A stretch of 64,000 nucleotides of DNA from Chitinophagaceae bacterium IBVUCB2 (lineage in GTDB: Bacteria > Bacteroidota > Bacteroidia > Chitinophagales > Chitinophagaceae). Under the pieces are notes generated by a model. It was not told the DNA's origin. It ran no database searches and saw only the letters and a program-made list of their open reading frames with translations. Of this stretch, positions 42,984-52,053 are shown piece by piece (position 1 is the stretch's first letter; every line of letters starts with the position of its first letter). The stretch lies in contig NFUV01000003.1 of the NCBI GenBank assembly GCA_002127295.1, positions 371,577 to 435,576 on the forward strand, given 5' to 3'. The position numbers and the translations under genes were made by a program.

Positions 42984-43351
42984 TTGTTTGTCAATAATAC
43001 TTTATTGAGTTTACTTATCGTTGCGCCAACTTTATCATATACTTCTTTGTATTCCGGTAATTCTTTGCTGGTATAAATAAAGAAGATAATCAACTTTGAT
43101 TGCAGTAAATGTTGTTGCAACCGCCAGGCTTCCCTGACTAATCTTTTTATCCTATTCCTATCTGTTGCTTTTTTAAATATCTTATTGCTTACTCCCACTC
43201 CAAATTGATTCCTAGCATTTTCTAAAGTATTAGTAGTATAAAAAATACGAAATGGGACTAACGAAAATTTTTTCCCTTCGCTAAACAACTGGTCTGTTTG
43301 CTTCTTGCTTTTCAGCCTTTCGCTTTTTCCTAATGTAAATTGTTTTGCCAT
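42980..43351 (-). CDS. rnpA: Ribonuclease P protein component
   Basis: A 123-residue basic protein that binds the RNase P RNA and helps cut the 5' leader of pre-tRNA. The RNR-type motif reads [17 protein letters not shown], with the usual opening [17 protein letters not shown]. It overlaps yidD by 4 bp. A strong terminator hairpin separates it from rpmH upstream. Confidence 0.93.
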   Translation of the reverse strand: MAKQFTLGKSERLKSKKQTDQLFSEGKKFSLVPFRIFYTTNTLENARNQFGVGVSNKIFKKATDRNRIKRLVREAWRLQQHLLQSKLIIFFIYTSKELPEYKEVYDKVGATISKLNKVLLTNK

Positions 43352-43360
43352 GCTGGAAAT

Positions 43361-43387
43361 AAAAAAGCTCCAGCAAAAACTGGAGCT
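43361..43387 (-). terminator. Terminator/attenuator between rpmH and rnpA
   Basis: Stem AGCTCCAG / CTGGAGCT with loop CAAAAA. On the minus strand it is followed by TTTTTT. It would cut most rpmH transcripts before rnpA-yidD and so set their ratio. Confidence 0.8.
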
Positions 43388-43439
43388 ATAAAATTATCGA
43401 ATCCTCCCATATTACCCTTTGGGGTTTTGGGGAATACTT

Positions 43440-43595
43440 TTATTTCAGTTTACTCTCATCAGAAACTGTCAGCTTCTTACGGCCCTTAGCTCGGCGACTT
43501 GCCAATACTTTGCGACCATTGGCAGTTGCCATACGCTTACGAAAACCATGAACAGATTTACGACGCTTACGATGAGGTTGGAATGTACGTTTCAT
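43440..43595 (-). CDS. rpmH: 50S ribosomal protein L34
   Basis: A 51-residue basic protein read directly from the minus strand: it begins [20 protein letters not shown], continues [20 protein letters not shown] and ends with an extension [12 protein letters not shown]. The first 44 residues match L34 nearly throughout; the Ser/Asp/Lys-rich tail is a Bacteroidota-type extension. It heads the rpmH-rnpA-yidD group, has a long leader of about 100 nt after a -7 box, and a terminator follows. Confidence 0.95.
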   Translation of the reverse strand: MKRTFQPHRKRRKSVHGFRKRMATANGRKVLASRRAKGRKKLTVSDESKLK

Positions 43596-43698
43596 TTTTT
43601 TATACTTTTTTCACTTTTATGAAATACGAACCGGGAGAACAGTTCAGGTTTCAAACTTCACCAGCAAATCACCACATCCGCTGTTTGTGAAAGGATGG

Positions 43699-43706
43699 CA
43701 AAGGTA
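43699..43706 (-). promoter_or_regulatory. -7 box for rpmH
   Basis: TACCTTTG on the minus strand (exact TAnnTTTG), about 100 nt before the rpmH ATG. A leader this long is unlike the short leaders of its neighbours and could host autoregulation. Confidence 0.5.
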
Positions 43707-43781
43707 AGGGAAGCAAGCCAGAAGTAGAAGCTAAGAGGTATGAAATTTACGTTTTTTCAAACCCGCTGATAATCAATGTAA

Positions 43782-44612
43782 TTATACTCCTAAGTCAACA
43801 TGTTTAGAAGCTACTGCTTCGCCGTAGAATGTTGCTGCATGGTTATCGAAATCCTCGGTTGAATCAGTTGTATAAAAATTGCGTTTCCCATTTTTACTGC
43901 ACTGGCTCTCTATTTCAGGATGCCGGTGCAGGTAATCTGCCAGGCCTTCCGCTACTATTTCTCCTTGTGAAATCAGTTTTACACCCACTGGCATGTATTC
44001 GATAATTTTTTCTTTTAATAAAGGATAGTGTGTACATGCAAGTAACATTACGTCGATAGTTGGGCCTTTCTCAAAAATATTATGCAAGTGCTTTTTTACA
44101 AAGTAGTCGGCTCCATGGCTGGTATGTTCATTACTTTCTATCAAGGGTACCCACATCGGACAAGCCTCCTGGAAGACTTTTAGATCAGGATAAAATTTTG
44201 CTATTTCCATGGGGTAAGATTCTGAAACCACCGTACCATTTGTTGCCAGCACACCTATATTCATTGTTTCTGAAAAAGTACCTATTACTTCTGCGGTAGG
44301 TCTAATCACTCCCAGCACTCTTTTACCGGGAGCAATTTTTGGTAAATCTTTTTGCTGAATAGTTCGCAGTGCTTTTGCAGAAGCAGTATTACAGGCAAGA
44401 ATTACCAACGAACAGCCTTGCTCAAAAAACCATTGCACACATTGCAAAGTATAATGATATACTGTATCAAAAGAACGATTTCCATAAGGAGATCTTGCAT
44501 TATCGCCCAGGTATAAATAATCATACTGCGGTAGCTTATTTACTATTTCCGTTAAAACAGTAAGGCCGCCGTAGCCCGAATCAAAAACACCAATGGGACT
44601 CTGCTTTTGCAT
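43782..44612 (-). CDS. murI: Glutamate racemase
   Basis: A 276-residue enzyme providing D-glutamate for peptidoglycan. The two catalytic cysteines stand in LACNTASAKAL and LACTHYPLL, and FDSGYGGLTV with YLGDNARSPYG gives the substrate site. The ATG at 44612 was chosen over a frame extending 21 codons upstream because a -7 box lies 4 nt before it and the family starts here. It ends the envelope block in the order usual for Bacteroidota. Confidence 0.93.
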   Translation of the reverse strand: MQKQSPIGVFDSGYGGLTVLTEIVNKLPQYDYLYLGDNARSPYGNRSFDTVYHYTLQCVQWFFEQGCSLVILACNTASAKALRTIQQKDLPKIAPGKRVLGVIRPTAEVIGTFSETMNIGVLATNGTVVSESYPMEIAKFYPDLKVFQEACPMWVPLIESNEHTSHGADYFVKKHLHNIFEKGPTIDVMLLACTHYPLLKEKIIEYMPVGVKLISQGEIVAEGLADYLHRHPEIESQCSKNGKRNFYTTDSTEDFDNHAATFYGEAVASKHVDLGV

Positions 44613-44616
44613 ACTA

Positions 44617-44624
44617 CAAAAATA
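44617..44624 (-). promoter_or_regulatory. -7 box for murI, 4 nt from its ATG
   Basis: TATTTTTG then TAGT then ATG on the minus strand. The exact consensus and short distance imply a leaderless transcript and separate expression from the OmpH genes. Confidence 0.55.
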
Positions 44625-44649
44625 GGGTTGATACAGTATGGGTCCATTA

Positions 44650-44682
44650 AAAAAATAGCCCCTGCAAAATTGCAAGGGCTAT
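44650..44682 (-). terminator. Terminator after the OmpH genes
   Basis: ATAGCCCCTGCA pairs with TGCAAGGGCTAT (one mismatch) across AAAT. On the minus strand the stem is followed by a run of seven T, ending the bamA-ompH-ompH transcript before murI. Confidence 0.8.
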
Positions 44683-44712
44683 CTAAAATTTATTGCTATT
44701 AATTCCTGCTAT

Positions 44713-45237
44713 TTATTTACCGGCGGGCTTAGGTATATTTATTTTAAGCTTAGCGGCCACCAACAGGATCATATCATCTGCTTCCGGTGCGACCAACAAA
44801 GATTCTTTAGAAAGCACATGAGTATAGCCCTTTTCTTTTGCTACTAATTTAATAGCGTCATATACTTTTTTATAGATAGGTGCTAACAACTCATTTTGCT
44901 TTGCTTCAATTGCCTGGTTAACTATTTGCTGCCAGTTTTGAATCTGGTAAATCAACGTAGGTAGTTCCTGCTCAATTTGCTTACGAACTGCCGGAGGAGT
45001 TTTTATCGAATCTCTGTATACGCTGTCTTTATATTGATATAAAGAAACAATTTGTGCATACTGAGGATTGATAGAATCAGCCTGATAGCGTTCGAGCAAT
45101 GAGTCTAACTTGGCCGTTTCTGGCATAAGTCCAACTACATTATCAACACTGATGTAGCCAAATTTAGATTGCGCATTAGCACCACCTGCGAATAACAGGC
45201 CAGCGGCCAATGTTAGTACTGTAAAAATCTTTTTCAT
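44713..45237 (-). CDS. OmpH/Skp-family periplasmic chaperone (second copy)
   Basis: A 174-residue exported protein with a signal peptide cut near GGANAQS. The Skp-like opening SKFGYISVDNVVGLMPE is followed by a Gln/Leu-rich helical arm and the closing AKEKGYTHVLSKESLL. Skp chaperones hold unfolded outer-membrane proteins for BamA. The start at 45237 gives the standard signal peptide. It is tandem with another OmpH gene and bamA, as usual in this phylum. Confidence 0.85.
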   Translation of the reverse strand: MKKIFTVLTLAAGLLFAGGANAQSKFGYISVDNVVGLMPETAKLDSLLERYQADSINPQYAQIVSLYQYKDSVYRDSIKTPPAVRKQIEQELPTLIYQIQNWQQIVNQAIEAKQNELLAPIYKKVYDAIKLVAKEKGYTHVLSKESLLVAPEADDMILLVAAKLKINIPKPAGK

Positions 45238-45385
45238 CTGTTTTGTTTTGTTTTTCTGCCTCACCTATTTTAATGAGGTCGTTTTATTGCTTTACTATGA
45301 TTATGCAAAATGGAATTTAGTTGTCAGTGCTGATGCCGATAAATTTCCTTTTGTTTTCTTTAACAATCTTCGGTTATTGAAGTTG

Positions 45386-45901
45386 TTAGTTTCTCACTCC
45401 CAGGTCCTTCAGTACATCTTCGCTCTTGTCCAATTTTGGGTCGGCAAATATAATGGTAATTCCCTCACTTTTATCGAGCACAAAATCGTATCCCCTGCTC
45501 ACTGCCATTTTCTGTACAGCGTTGTAAACCTTGTCCTGTATAGGTTTTACCAGTTCCTGTCTTTTTTTGAACAGATCACCTTCAAAACCAAAGCGTTTGC
45601 GCTGTAAATCCCGCAGTTCTTTTTCTTTATTAAAAAGTTGGTCTTCTCTTTTTTTCTTTAAATCATCACTCAGCATTACTTGTTCCGCTTCAAAATCTTT
45701 GTACATTTTGTCCAACTCGGATTGCTTTCCGTCAATTTCTCTTTGCCAGCCAGCGGCGATATCATCAATTTGGGTTTGAGCCTGTTTGTAGTCAGGCATC
45801 TTATCCAATATATACCTGGTATCAATAATGGCATATTTCTGTGCTTCTGCAACAAAAGTTATCAGGCACAAGCTAAGGGCTACTAACAAAAATTTTTTCA
45901 T
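45386..45901 (-). CDS. OmpH/Skp-family periplasmic chaperone (first copy)
   Basis: A 171-residue exported protein. A signal peptide ends near VAEAQ, then KYAIIDTRYILDKMPDYKQA, a long charged coiled-coil (about 50-125) forming the Skp tentacle, and AVSRGYDFVLDKSEGI at the end. It starts 34 bp after bamA and probably shares its transcript. It is the closer match to classical OmpH of the two. Confidence 0.88.
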   Translation of the reverse strand: MKKFLLVALSLCLITFVAEAQKYAIIDTRYILDKMPDYKQAQTQIDDIAAGWQREIDGKQSELDKMYKDFEAEQVMLSDDLKKKREDQLFNKEKELRDLQRKRFGFEGDLFKKRQELVKPIQDKVYNAVQKMAVSRGYDFVLDKSEGITIIFADPKLDKSEDVLKDLGVRN

Positions 45902-45934
45902 GTGATAATTTTTTGAAGTTTGTATTAGTAACAT

Positions 45935-48667
45935 TTATTCTGGCTCAAAGCCAAGCATAAAGGTAAATCTTGTTGCGCCTTTTAAACCCTGTTGACCAGG
46001 AGTAATGCGATCCAAACCAACTCCATAATCAAATCCAAGTAAACCGAACATCGGCAGGAAGAATCGCATACCTACACCAACACTACGGCGTAATCGGAAA
46101 GGATTATAATCTTTATAATCATGCCACCCGTTTGCTGCTTCAAAAAATGTTAATGCATAAATAGTACTGCTTGGATTAGTTACCAATGGGAAACGCATTT
46201 CCAATGTGTACTTATTAAAGATGGTAAAGAACCTGCTTGCATTTTGCTGGTCAGGGTTTAATGATGGATCTGATGTTTCATAAACAGGATAGCCTCTATG
46301 TGCTATAATATCATACCCCAGCAAACCAAAGTTATTTGTCAATCCTGCATCACCCACCTGGAATCTTTCAAATGGTGAATAATCAAGCTTTCTGTTGTAG
46401 CGGCCCATAAAGCCATATTTGGCAGCTATCTTCATTACAAACTGGCGATTTTTTTCTGCTCCCATAGCTTTACCAATAGGCACATACCATTCTGCATTAA
46501 ATCTCCACTTGTGGTACTCAGGTGTTTTATAAGGATTTTTTGAGGTGGCTATATCCTTATTAAATAAAGAGTAAGGTGGGGTAAATTGAACAGTGGCTAA
46601 AAAGTTAGATCCGCTGGTTGGGAAAATAGGATTGAAAACAGATGAACGTTGTATACCAATTTTGAAACTGATATTACTTGATGTGCCATCTCTCAAACCT
46701 TCAAAGATTGGATAGTTACGCAGCTTATATTGTGTAACGTTCAACGTATATACAAGGCTAAAATAATCATCCGGCCATTTTAACTGCTTACCCAAAGAAA
46801 CAGAAAAACCAGTAGTCTTTAAAAAGTTCGAGTCTGATCTTGCCCTGTCTATTTGTCCAAACTGGTTAAATGCATTGGAATACTTACTGCTGTTAACACC
46901 AAAGGTTAGTGAATTTCTTTTCTTACCTCCCAACCATGGTTCTGTAAAAGAGAAACTATAAGAGCGGTAAGCCCGGCCGTTTGACTGTACCCTAACACTT
47001 AATTTTTGACCATCACCAGTAGGCAATGGATCCCATGCCTGTTTTTTCCAAATATTTTTAATGGAGAAGTTATTGAAGGTAACACCCAGTGTTCCTGTAA
47101 GTCCGACACCACCACCCCAACCGGCAGAAAGCTCCAATTGATCGGATGATTTTTCTTCCAGCTTCCAGTTGATATCAACCGTTCCATCACTGGCATCGGG
47201 CACTACGCCAGGATTAATGGTTTCCTGGTTAAAGTATTGAAGGTTGCCCAATTCCCGCTGTGAACGAATTAATTCTGAACGACTGAACAATTCTCCCGGA
47301 ATAGTTCTTAACTCCCGGCGAATTACATGGTCTTTAGTTTTATCGTTTCCGGCAATTGTTACATTTTTTATTCTTGCCTGCGGCCCTTCGGTAATCCTTA
47401 TTTCATGATCGATAGTATCATTATATACTGCAGTCTCTACTGGCTCTATCCGGAAAAACAGGTAGCCGTCATCCATATACAAACCACTAATGTCGCCGCC
47501 TTCTTGTGAAAGTTCTTTACCTATTCTTTTATTCAACAAAGCAATATTATAAACATCACCTTTATTAATACCCAACAATAGATTTAAAACAGAGTCAGAG
47601 TATTTCGAGTTTCCTTTCCAAACTATATCGCCGAAATAATATCTTCTTCCTTCGTCAACTTTAAGGTCGAGATTAAGATTACCAGTTTTTGTTAGTGTGA
47701 TGGCCGTATCAGCCACAATTACTGCATCTCTATAACCCTGGGAGTTATAATAGTCCAATACTTTTTCTTTATCTTCTTCGTACTTCGTTTGATCAAACTT
47801 AGCACCGCTAAACATCTTGAAGCGGAAATAAGGATCTAATAATCTTTTGGTTTTACTCAGAGAAAGAGGCCCCCACTGACTGAGGTATTCTTTAAAAGAA
47901 AAAGGTTTGCTTTCTCCATAAGGACTTGGTTCGTTATCTGCCTTAAGGGTAAACTTGCTCATTTCTTTGGTACCCTTCATCTGCTTTTTCAATCGGCTAT
48001 CTTCTATACTTTCATTATTATAGAAACGAACGTTATCAACCTTTACTTTATCACCCTTGTCAATATAAATGTTCATTGAATTAGAATTCACAAAAGCCGG
48101 ATCAGGCTGCTCTTCAATCCGAACAGTTACATTGCGAAAACCTTTCTCTGCATAAAACTTATTAATTTTCTCGGTTATTTCACGTCTTGTATTTTCAGTA
48201 ATGATAGTTTGCTTAGCCAGGTTTATTTTACCCTGTATCTCTTCTTGTTCTGTTTTTTTAATACCGATAAATTTGAAATTGCCTAAGCGGGGACGTTCCT
48301 GTACATTAATTTCAATCCAAACTTTATCATCATCTACTTTAGTAACATACATCTGTATGTTGGCAAAAAGTTTTTGACGCCATAAGTTGGCTATTGATTT
48401 TGAAAAAATATCAGCACCCGGATGCATAAATTTATCGCCTGGTTGAATGTTGGCGATAGAATAAACAATAGCAGTATCTAAATATTTAATACCTGAAATA
48501 GTAACGTTTGCAACAATATATTCCCTGGGAATACGGGCATTTTCCCATTCTAATAATTTAGGATCTACTGAGGTGGGCCGGGTAGTATCTTCTTGTGCAT
48601 TCACACTGATTGCAAGCATCACAGCAGTAATCAAAGTGATACCAAGTCTTAGTAAAAATCGTTGCAT
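45935..48667 (-). CDS. bamA: Outer-membrane protein assembly factor BamA
   Basis: A 910-residue protein: signal peptide (1-24), about five POTRA domains (to about 530), and a 16-strand barrel. Landmarks are VANVTISGIKYLDTAIVYSI for POTRA1, RTIPGELFSRSELIRSQREL for POTRA5, and the barrel lid motif LLGYDIIAHRGYPVYE in place of VRGF. It inserts outer-membrane proteins, including the SusC receptor and barrels found in this window. It is slightly longer than E. coli BamA because of insertions around POTRA3 (KPFSFKEYLSQWGPLSLSKT). Confidence 0.93.
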   Translation of the reverse strand: MQRFLLRLGITLITAVMLAISVNAQEDTTRPTSVDPKLLEWENARIPREYIVANVTISGIKYLDTAIVYSIANIQPGDKFMHPGADIFSKSIANLWRQKLFANIQMYVTKVDDDKVWIEINVQERPRLGNFKFIGIKKTEQEEIQGKINLAKQTIITENTRREITEKINKFYAEKGFRNVTVRIEEQPDPAFVNSNSMNIYIDKGDKVKVDNVRFYNNESIEDSRLKKQMKGTKEMSKFTLKADNEPSPYGESKPFSFKEYLSQWGPLSLSKTKRLLDPYFRFKMFSGAKFDQTKYEEDKEKVLDYYNSQGYRDAVIVADTAITLTKTGNLNLDLKVDEGRRYYFGDIVWKGNSKYSDSVLNLLLGINKGDVYNIALLNKRIGKELSQEGGDISGLYMDDGYLFFRIEPVETAVYNDTIDHEIRITEGPQARIKNVTIAGNDKTKDHVIRRELRTIPGELFSRSELIRSQRELGNLQYFNQETINPGVVPDASDGTVDINWKLEEKSSDQLELSAGWGGGVGLTGTLGVTFNNFSIKNIWKKQAWDPLPTGDGQKLSVRVQSNGRAYRSYSFSFTEPWLGGKKRNSLTFGVNSSKYSNAFNQFGQIDRARSDSNFLKTTGFSVSLGKQLKWPDDYFSLVYTLNVTQYKLRNYPIFEGLRDGTSSNISFKIGIQRSSVFNPIFPTSGSNFLATVQFTPPYSLFNKDIATSKNPYKTPEYHKWRFNAEWYVPIGKAMGAEKNRQFVMKIAAKYGFMGRYNRKLDYSPFERFQVGDAGLTNNFGLLGYDIIAHRGYPVYETSDPSLNPDQQNASRFFTIFNKYTLEMRFPLVTNPSSTIYALTFFEAANGWHDYKDYNPFRLRRSVGVGMRFFLPMFGLLGFDYGVGLDRITPGQQGLKGATRFTFMLGFEPE

Positions 48668-48737
48668 GATTGATTGTTCTGGTAGTCTTCCCTACTTTCG
48701 GGACTTAATTAATTTGTTATCTGCGATTTATAAATAA

Positions 48738-48759
48738 GCCGCCTTTTGGATCAGGCGGC
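48738..48759. terminator. Hairpin between uppS and bamA
   Basis: GCCGCC and GGCGGC around TTTTGGATCA. On the minus strand AT-rich sequence follows but there is no long T run, so termination would be partial. Confidence 0.4.
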
Positions 48760-48850
48760 AAAATAACGGTAAATATTTGAAGTCTTTGTTAAAGAAAACT
48801 GCAAAAAGGTCAAAAAAAGCAAATGCCTCAAAATTCCTTTCAACCATCGT

Positions 48851-49612
48851 TTAGGAATGGGCCTGATTCTCTTGTAATTGGTCGCCTGTTTTGCCAAATC
48901 TACGTTCCCTGCCCTGGTAATCTAAAATAGCTTCGTACAGGTTTTCTTTTCTAAAATCCGGCCAGCGAACATTGGTAAAATAAAGCTCCGCATAAGCTAA
49001 CTGGTACAATAAGAAGTTACTGATTCGGTATTCTCCACTGGTTCTTATCATTAACTCCGGGTCGGGGAAGCCACTGGTACACAAAAACCGTTGTAATGTG
49101 TCCTGATCAATTGCTTCTACGGCTAATTTTCCCTGTTTTACTTCGTAAGCAATGTTTTTAACAGCATTTAGCAATTCCCAGCGGCCACTATAGCTTAATG
49201 CCATTACCAGATTTAGCCCTGTATTATTTTTTGTAATAGCCAATGCCTCATCCAGTTCATTTTTGGCATAGGCGGGCAGCATACTCATATCACCAATTAC
49301 ATGAAGACGAATGTTATTTTTATTAAGGCTTTCTACCTCCTTTCTGATAGTACTGACCAATAATTCCATCAGACCCACTACTTCATATTCCGGCCTGTCC
49401 CAGTTTTCCGTAGAAAAAGCATAAAGCGTAAGGTATTCAATACCAAGCTCTGCAGAGCCTTCTACTATATTACGTACACTCTCCACACCATGAAAATGGC
49501 CAAAAAGTCGGTCTTCTCCTTTCTCCTTAGCCCAACGACCATTACCATCCATTATAATAGCGATATGACGGGGAAGATGTTCTTTATCTATTTTATCTAA
49601 AAGTTCTTGCAT
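48851..49612 (-). CDS. uppS: Isoprenyl transferase (undecaprenyl diphosphate synthase)
   Basis: A 253-residue cis-prenyltransferase making the lipid carrier for peptidoglycan and O-antigen. It has the signature HIAIIMDGNGRWAKEKG with the catalytic Asp, FSTENWDRP, and the late IRTSGEYRISNFLLYQLAY. The ATG at 49612 is the conserved start (MQELLDKIDKEHLPRHIAI); the frame is open for 55 codons further upstream but that part overlaps the previous gene and is not conserved. A -7 box TACCTTTG lies at 49637-49644. Confidence 0.93.
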   Translation of the reverse strand: MQELLDKIDKEHLPRHIAIIMDGNGRWAKEKGEDRLFGHFHGVESVRNIVEGSAELGIEYLTLYAFSTENWDRPEYEVVGLMELLVSTIRKEVESLNKNNIRLHVIGDMSMLPAYAKNELDEALAITKNNTGLNLVMALSYSGRWELLNAVKNIAYEVKQGKLAVEAIDQDTLQRFLCTSGFPDPELMIRTSGEYRISNFLLYQLAYAELYFTNVRWPDFRKENLYEAILDYQGRERRFGKTGDQLQENQAHS

Positions 49613-49636
49613 GCTACAGGCTCTGTAATAGGGGCA

Positions 49637-49644
49637 CAAAGGTA
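49637..49644 (-). promoter_or_regulatory. -7 box for uppS
   Basis: TACCTTTG on the minus strand, 24 nt before the uppS ATG. It supports the shorter uppS start. Confidence 0.55.
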
Positions 49645-49718
49645 TAAAAAACAAATCCCGGAGCAAGGGTAGTTTTAACTGCCAGCTCAGCTCCGGGGTA
49701 AAAGATGTAATGAATTTA

Positions 49719-50129
49719 TTAGTTTCTTCCCCAAATAGCCACTCTTGACTTTCCTCTTGCAAAACCTTTTGTTTCATACCAAAATTCTATTTTGGTAAGA
49801 TGACGAAGGCCACCGGTAAGGTCTATAACCCGGCTTTCACTTCCTTGAGCAAACCGGTTTCTAAGTTCAACATCCTGAACACCCCCATTATCAAAATGTA
49901 TTTTCATAGAATACATTTTTAAAGGACCATCTGTTACTTTCAACTTTACCTGCCGTACATCATCTTTCCAGTTTCCAAAATGAATAACATCATGATCAGC
50001 TCCAAAGCCCACATTTTTGTCGCCAAGAAAAAACCATTCTCCGGCGGGTTTGTTTACACTAGTAAAAGCAGTTGTAAGACTAAATACAGTGACAATAAAA
50101 GCACTGTATAAAATTGTTGTGAAGCGCAT
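49719..50129 (-). CDS. Small exported protein, DUF2541-like
   Basis: A 136-residue protein with a signal peptide (about 1-22). The body is WFFLGDKNVGFGADHDVI, then RQVKLKVTDGPLKMYSMKIHF, VQDVELRNRFAQGSESRVIDL and KIEFWYETKG, ending in RVAIWGRN. This beta-rich layout resembles DUF2541 proteins, whose function is unknown. It is inserted between porG and uppS, which are direct neighbours in many relatives. Confidence 0.6.
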   Translation of the reverse strand: MRFTTILYSAFIVTVFSLTTAFTSVNKPAGEWFFLGDKNVGFGADHDVIHFGNWKDDVRQVKLKVTDGPLKMYSMKIHFDNGGVQDVELRNRFAQGSESRVIDLTGGLRHLTKIEFWYETKGFARGKSRVAIWGRN

Positions 50130-50238
50130 AGCGATAAGTGTTTGGTGAATGAATATATTATAGCCAAGTAGACTTATACTTCATTATAGTAGTTTAATGC
50201 CCTACTAAATTTACTACTTATCAGTGTTGTTAGAAAGC

Positions 50239-51099
50239 TTACTTAGCGGTAGGACACTTGTACGATTGCAAGTTGAAAGTAAGATGGAACATCGCTGTAA
50301 TGAACTGGTCTTTTTGTTTGCTGTTCCCTCTTTGCCTGTCTGTAATTCCAATGGGCTCCCCTAATTCATAGGACCGGTCGTACAACAGAAACGCATCAGA
50401 CGGGCTTCCGTCGGGATTGGTGGGGAAAGTAAGCGGATTTACATAGGTTTTACTTACATCATCCAGGTAATCTGTATTAGTAAACCGATGTAATAATTCA
50501 AAGCCGATATTAATTCTTTCGTTCAAAGCATATTTAATCCCCCCTCCAAATGGAATACAGATGGCCATTGAACTGTACTGCTTACGTTCAGGATATAAAT
50601 CGCTACCCTGTCCTTCCGTTCCTATAGGCCGGAGCAATACTTTTCTTCCTCCCAAATAAGCATAGGGATCATAGCTAAAAATACCAGCACCAAATGTTAC
50701 ATATGGAGTGAAACTATACTCCGGTTCGCCGGGCATAAAACGGAAAAAATTAAAATCGCCCTGTAATGTAAGCTCCCAAACACGGCTATTAAAGCTGAGA
50801 TTTCGGGTGTACATGTATTCATTATGCGTATTGTATTGATCGGAATAACCTAACTGGGCAAAAGAGGCACCAACTCGTAAAGCAATGTAGTTGCCGAAAT
50901 TTTTACGGAAGAAAAGACTACCAGCAAGCTTAGTCCTGTTTATACGGCCCCGGGTGTTTAAATCGCCAAAATAATGACCACCGCCAAGGCCAATACCAAA
51001 CTCACCTTCCTGTACTATAGCATTTTGTGCTGTAAGACTATTGCCAGCAAAGAAGGCAATAAAGCAAAATGTAATAGCGGCTATAAACTTTCTCATCAT
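50239..51099 (-). CDS. porG: DUF6089-family outer-membrane protein, PorG-like (T9SS)
   Basis: A 286-residue barrel protein. A signal peptide ends near SLTAQN, followed by EGEFGIGLGGGHYFGDLN, the hallmark opening of DUF6089, and alternating beta-strands up to FHLTFNLQSYKC. In Porphyromonas the member at this locus, PorG, is a component of the type IX secretion system associated with the PorK/PorN ring. The position between nadK and uppS/bamA supports the assignment; the name is inferred from family and synteny. Confidence 0.72.
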   Translation of the reverse strand: MMRKFIAAITFCFIAFFAGNSLTAQNAIVQEGEFGIGLGGGHYFGDLNTRGRINRTKLAGSLFFRKNFGNYIALRVGASFAQLGYSDQYNTHNEYMYTRNLSFNSRVWELTLQGDFNFFRFMPGEPEYSFTPYVTFGAGIFSYDPYAYLGGRKVLLRPIGTEGQGSDLYPERKQYSSMAICIPFGGGIKYALNERINIGFELLHRFTNTDYLDDVSKTYVNPLTFPTNPDGSPSDAFLLYDRSYELGEPIGITDRQRGNSKQKDQFITAMFHLTFNLQSYKCPTAK

Positions 51100-51168
51100 A
51101 ACTAATTAAAATGGTCCGGGATTACTTAGAACGATAAAAATAGGATTTTCTTGTAAGGAACCTCCCTT

Positions 51169-52047
51169 TTAGTTGCGTTTATCGAGACCCCAGGTGAGTT
51201 TATTGCGGAGTGTTTGCAAAAAATTATTCTCGCTGAGCCTTACCAGGTTTAAATCAAAGCTTTCTTTTTTAACGGCCAGTTGCACATTCTTGCTGATGAT
51301 CTCTCTTCTTGAATCGAGGGCACAAATAATTTGCTCTGAGCGGCTTTCAATCTCAAAGGATATAATATTATCGTCCGGCACAATGATTGGCCGCACATTC
51401 AGGTTATGCGGAGCTACCGGGGTAATTACAAAACTGCCCGAATCTGGAAAAACTACGGGCCCGTTACAACTAAGCGAATAACCGGTGGAACCAGTTGGAG
51501 TAGCAACTATTAATCCATCGGCCCAATACGTATTTAAAAATTCCCCATTTACATAAGTGTGAATTTTTATCATAGAAGCCACATCCCTTTTATGAATGGA
51601 GAACTCATTCAAAGCATAAGGCACTTTCCCAAATAAAGGAGCATCTGCATCTACATGGATCATAGTTCTTTTGTCCACTACATAGGTACGTTGTGCAATG
51701 GCTTTTACAGCCGTCTTCACTTCTTCACGGCCAATACTGGCTAAAAAACCCAGCCGTCCAAAGTTGATCCCCATGACTGATATTTTTTTTTCCCGAACGA
51801 GGGTAACAGTATCAAGCAGTGTTCCATCGCCACCAAGACTTATAATAAATTCAACATCATCTGTAAGATCTTCGGAAAGTGAAAATGTTTTTGTTTCCGG
51901 GGAAAGATTGATCTTCCCTTTTATTTGTTCAAAATAATGCTGAAAGACGACCGGTTCAATTTTTTGATTTAATAACTCATCAAAAAAAAGTTGTACATCT
52001 TCCAATTGATCTTCTTCTATAATTCTGCTGTAGATGGCTGCTTTCAT
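51169..52047 (-). CDS. nadK: NAD kinase
   Basis: A 292-residue enzyme phosphorylating NAD to NADP. It has the GGDGTLL motif (in FIISLGGDGTLLDTV), GINFGRLGFLASI, NEFSIHKRD and TPTGSTGYSLSCNGP. It sits 6 bp after the small BamA-like gene and 69 bp before porG, in the order usual for Bacteroidota. Confidence 0.95.
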   Translation of the reverse strand: MKAAIYSRIIEEDQLEDVQLFFDELLNQKIEPVVFQHYFEQIKGKINLSPETKTFSLSEDLTDDVEFIISLGGDGTLLDTVTLVREKKISVMGINFGRLGFLASIGREEVKTAVKAIAQRTYVVDKRTMIHVDADAPLFGKVPYALNEFSIHKRDVASMIKIHTYVNGEFLNTYWADGLIVATPTGSTGYSLSCNGPVVFPDSGSFVITPVAPHNLNVRPIIVPDDNIISFEIESRSEQIICALDSRREIISKNVQLAVKKESFDLNLVRLSENNFLQTLRNKLTWGLDKRN

Positions 52048-52053
52048 AAATGA

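Noticed and set aside
49613..49777. N-terminal extension of uppS by 55 codons
   Set aside because: It overlaps the upstream exported-protein gene, lacks similarity to UppS, and a -7 box lies inside it at 49637-49644.
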